From: OLB6 sp964467455
GTDB lineage: Bacteria > Bacteroidota > Ignavibacteria > Kapaibacteriales > Kapaibacteriaceae
Reading direction: 5' to 3'
Assembly (NCBI GenBank): GCA_964467455.1
Contig: CAYXQJ010000012.1
Location: forward strand, 1 to 64,000
Length of the DNA: 64,000 nucleotides
Part shown: positions 62,453 through 64,000 of the stretch, in pieces
How positions within the stretch are numbered: the stretch's first letter is position 1
Layout of the letters: each line of letters starts with the position of its first letter
The notes under the pieces: model-generated
The model's database searches: none
What the model saw: the letters and a program-made list of their open reading frames with translations, nothing else
What the model was told of the DNA's origin: nothing
Made by a program: the position numbers and the translations under genes

Positions 62453-64000
62453 ATGTCGATGTCAATGGCCCTGCTCGTTCTGATCACTTCGCTCCAAGGC
62501 GTGGTGAATCGCTACATGTCCGTGGTCGAGGTCGACCGTTGCCGCAACTTCATCCGCACCGCCGATACATCTCAAGTTCTCGAACGCGACTCGTTGGTCA
62601 TCATCATTCAGATGCAGGGGGCGAGCACTGACCAATGTGGTTTGATCACGTCGATGGGTACGGCCGGACGTTTTGAACAGAATACCGTGGAACGCGTAAG
62701 CGGCGATACGGTCTTCTTTCGCTACACGTTGTTGACGTCATATGATCCGAATGGCGCAACACAACTTGTCACCATGCCTCAGTATGATGTCGTCCGGACG
62801 TCCGACGTCCTTCGTCCAATGCCGTGGGATGGGAACAGGGGCGGCGTGCTGGCCTTGAGTGTGCGCGATACCCTGTACCTCGACAGTTCGATCACGGCCT
62901 CCGGTTCGGGATTTCGTGCGCATGAAGGTGTGGCCGGTCCTTCCGCCGACGTGATGCGCCGTATGGCTAATGGTGCCGGTGGCACAAGCGGCGCTGCCCA
63001 CGTGGGCTGCGGAGGAGAGACATCGTCAGGGTCATGCCCTGCAGCCGGACAGGCACTGTCGTACAGTGCCGGCGTCAACTGGCTCTTTATGGGCGGCGGC
63101 GCCACTGCCTCCGGCGGAGGCATCGTCATCATCGACGCACCCGTCATCGTGGGCTCCGGCAAGGGCATCATCAGTAGCGACGGCAGCAGGGGCGACGGAG
63201 GAGCAGCCGGTGGTGCGCTGCTGATCACGGCGTCCTCATTGATCAACATTCCCGAACTGTCCGTGCGCGGCGGCGATGCGGTGAATGGCGGCGGTGGTGG
63301 CGGCGCCATCAGACTGGGTACCATCTCGCCACTCAATCTCAATCCAAGTGCCTACGGCGGAGGTGCAAGTCAACGTGGCTCGGCCTATGACGGCTGCTCG
63401 GGAGGATTGTACTATAACGTCACGATCAACAAGTCGACCAGCGTCTTTCGTCCGGCGTCTGTCGTCTACCCCGCTGATACGACGCTCTGCCAAGGAGCAA
63501 GCGTGGCACTTGAAGTGGACGGCGCACTAAGTGCAGTATGGATGATCAACGACGATACGGTAGCAACGACAACGTCGATCACACACGTTGTGGATACGAC
63601 CGTGACGTATACGGTGTTGGCGCGATACAGTACGTCGTGTTGGGACACGGCACGCGTAACGGTCACAGCCGAACCACCACCGACGATCGACCTCGGGCCG
63701 GACGTCGAGACGTGCCCATCGATCCCCGTGACGCTGACCGCACCTCCTGGATACGCAGAGTACCTGTGGTCTACCGGTGCGACCTCTCCATCGATCTCCA
63801 CAAAGGACAGTGGTGCCTATTACTGCACGGTACGTACGATAGAAGGTTGTGAGGGGGCGGACACTGTTGTTGTCCATCACAAGGCGACGCGACCGCTTTC
63901 GATTATCGAAGTCCCGACCAACGACATCTACATCGAACTGCCCACGGTCACGGCAGGGGAGATCTCGTCGCGCGTGTTGACGCTTCAAAACAACACCGAC
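62453..64000 (+). CDS. Large secreted adhesin-like protein, 3' end beyond window
   Basis: 516 codons from ATG 62453 to the window end without a stop. A short hydrophobic N-terminus (MALLVLITSLQG) may be a signal peptide. A Gly/Ala/Ser-rich section (GDGGAAGGALLITASS; GGDAVNGGGGGGAIRLG) is followed by Ig/PKD-like stretches (DLGPDVETCPSIPVTLTAPP; YLWSTGATSPSISTKDSGAY) of the kind found in Bacteroidota surface proteins exported by T9SS. Two copies of the dispersed CGTCCGGC repeat code for VVRTSDVLRP and SVFRPASVVYP. The C-terminal sorting tail is out of view. Confidence 0.78.
   Translation, partial: MSMSMALLVLITSLQGVVNRYMSVVEVDRCRNFIRTADTSQVLERDSLVIIIQMQGASTDQCGLITSMGTAGRFEQNTVERVSGDTVFFRYTLLTSYDPNGATQLVTMPQYDVVRTSDVLRPMPWDGNRGGVLALSVRDTLYLDSSITASGSGFRAHEGVAGPSADVMRRMANGAGGTSGAAHVGCGGETSSGSCPAAGQALSYSAGVNWLFMGGGATASGGGIVIIDAPVIVGSGKGIISSDGSRGDGGAAGGALLITASSLINIPELSVRGGDAVNGGGGGGAIRLGTISPLNLNPSAYGGGASQRGSAYDGCSGGLYYNVTINKSTSVFRPASVVYPADTTLCQGASVALEVDGALSAVWMINDDTVATTTSITHVVDTTVTYTVLARYSTSCWDTARVTVTAEPPPTIDLGPDVETCPSIPVTLTAPPGYAEYLWSTGATSPSISTKDSGAYYCTVRTIEGCEGADTVVVHHKATRPLSIIEVPTNDIYIELPTVTAGEISSRVLTLQNNTD
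62791..62818. repeat. Dispersed CGTCCGACGTCC repeat inside the secreted protein
   Basis: CGTCCGGACGTCCGACGTCC then TTCGTCC, in frame. Confidence 0.7.
63441..63469. repeat. Dispersed CGTCCGGCGTC repeat, second copy in the same gene
   Basis: TTTCGTCCGGCGTCTGTCGTC, in frame, coding for VFRPASVV. The same peptide-like pattern RPASVV occurs in the DUF2520 protein. Confidence 0.65.

Overview
The window looks like a draft or metagenome-assembled scaffold (three runs of exactly 100 N) from the FCB superphylum, probably close to Chlorobi / Kapabacteria. The clues are: two large secreted proteins with C-terminal tails like type IX secretion (T9SS) sorting domains, few Shine-Dalgarno sequences, moderately high GC, a type II-C Cas9, and several small proteins of Bacteroidota-like type. 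No rRNA is present, so the lineage is an inference.

Layout. 0-7.8 kb: mannose-1-phosphate guanylyltransferase, imidazolonepropionase, CysS and a DUF2520 protein on +, facing ribulose-phosphate epimerase, an aldo/keto reductase and a small secreted protein on -. 7.8-8.7 kb: a REP-associated tyrosine transposase (RAYT) between inverted pairs of a 29-bp REP-like unit. 8.7-12.4 kb: TrpS and a UvrD/PcrA helicase. 12.4-14.9 kb: an AT-richer accessory patch with a transposase remnant and three secreted or lipoprotein genes. 15.1-20.2 kb: a receiver-histidine kinase, an outer-membrane barrel, an RsbW-like ATPase and an M28 peptidase.

20.3-30.0 kb is a type II-C CRISPR-Cas locus: a tracrRNA on - with a clear promoter, anti-repeat, two hairpins and terminator; cas9 (C-terminus lost in a gap); cas1 (N-terminus lost in the same gap); cas2; and an array of 82 repeats and 81 spacers. 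The tracrRNA orientation shows that the array is read on -, towards the cas genes. A 73-aa gene on - ends 21 bp before the array.

30.8-47.1 kb: riboflavin synthase, an alpha/beta hydrolase lipoprotein, an AddB-like nuclease, a Lon-like protease with an altered Walker A motif, a TPR-adenylate cyclase, PurH, a PAS-UbiA fusion, FolC and ribosomal protein S1. 47.3-55.5 kb: tRNA-Arg(TCT), homogentisate dioxygenase, SRP RNA, RNase G/E, Dxr, RseP, SurE and a glycosyltransferase. 55.5-64 kb: two paralogous Kelch/L-type-lectin secreted proteins around an FkbM-like methyltransferase, an AEC transporter, a LytTR regulator and the start of a large secreted protein.

Several repeat classes cut across genes: CTAG-rich, CCGAATAA-type and 7-nt tandem repeats just upstream of start codons; a CGTCCGACGTCCGGCGTCC-like repeat that also lies in frame inside coding regions; and a strongly enriched heptamer, AGGGGGC, in the core but not the accessory regions. 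These repeats, the CRISPR/tracrRNA locus, the RAYT/REP unit and the PAS-UbiA fusion are the parts most worth following up.
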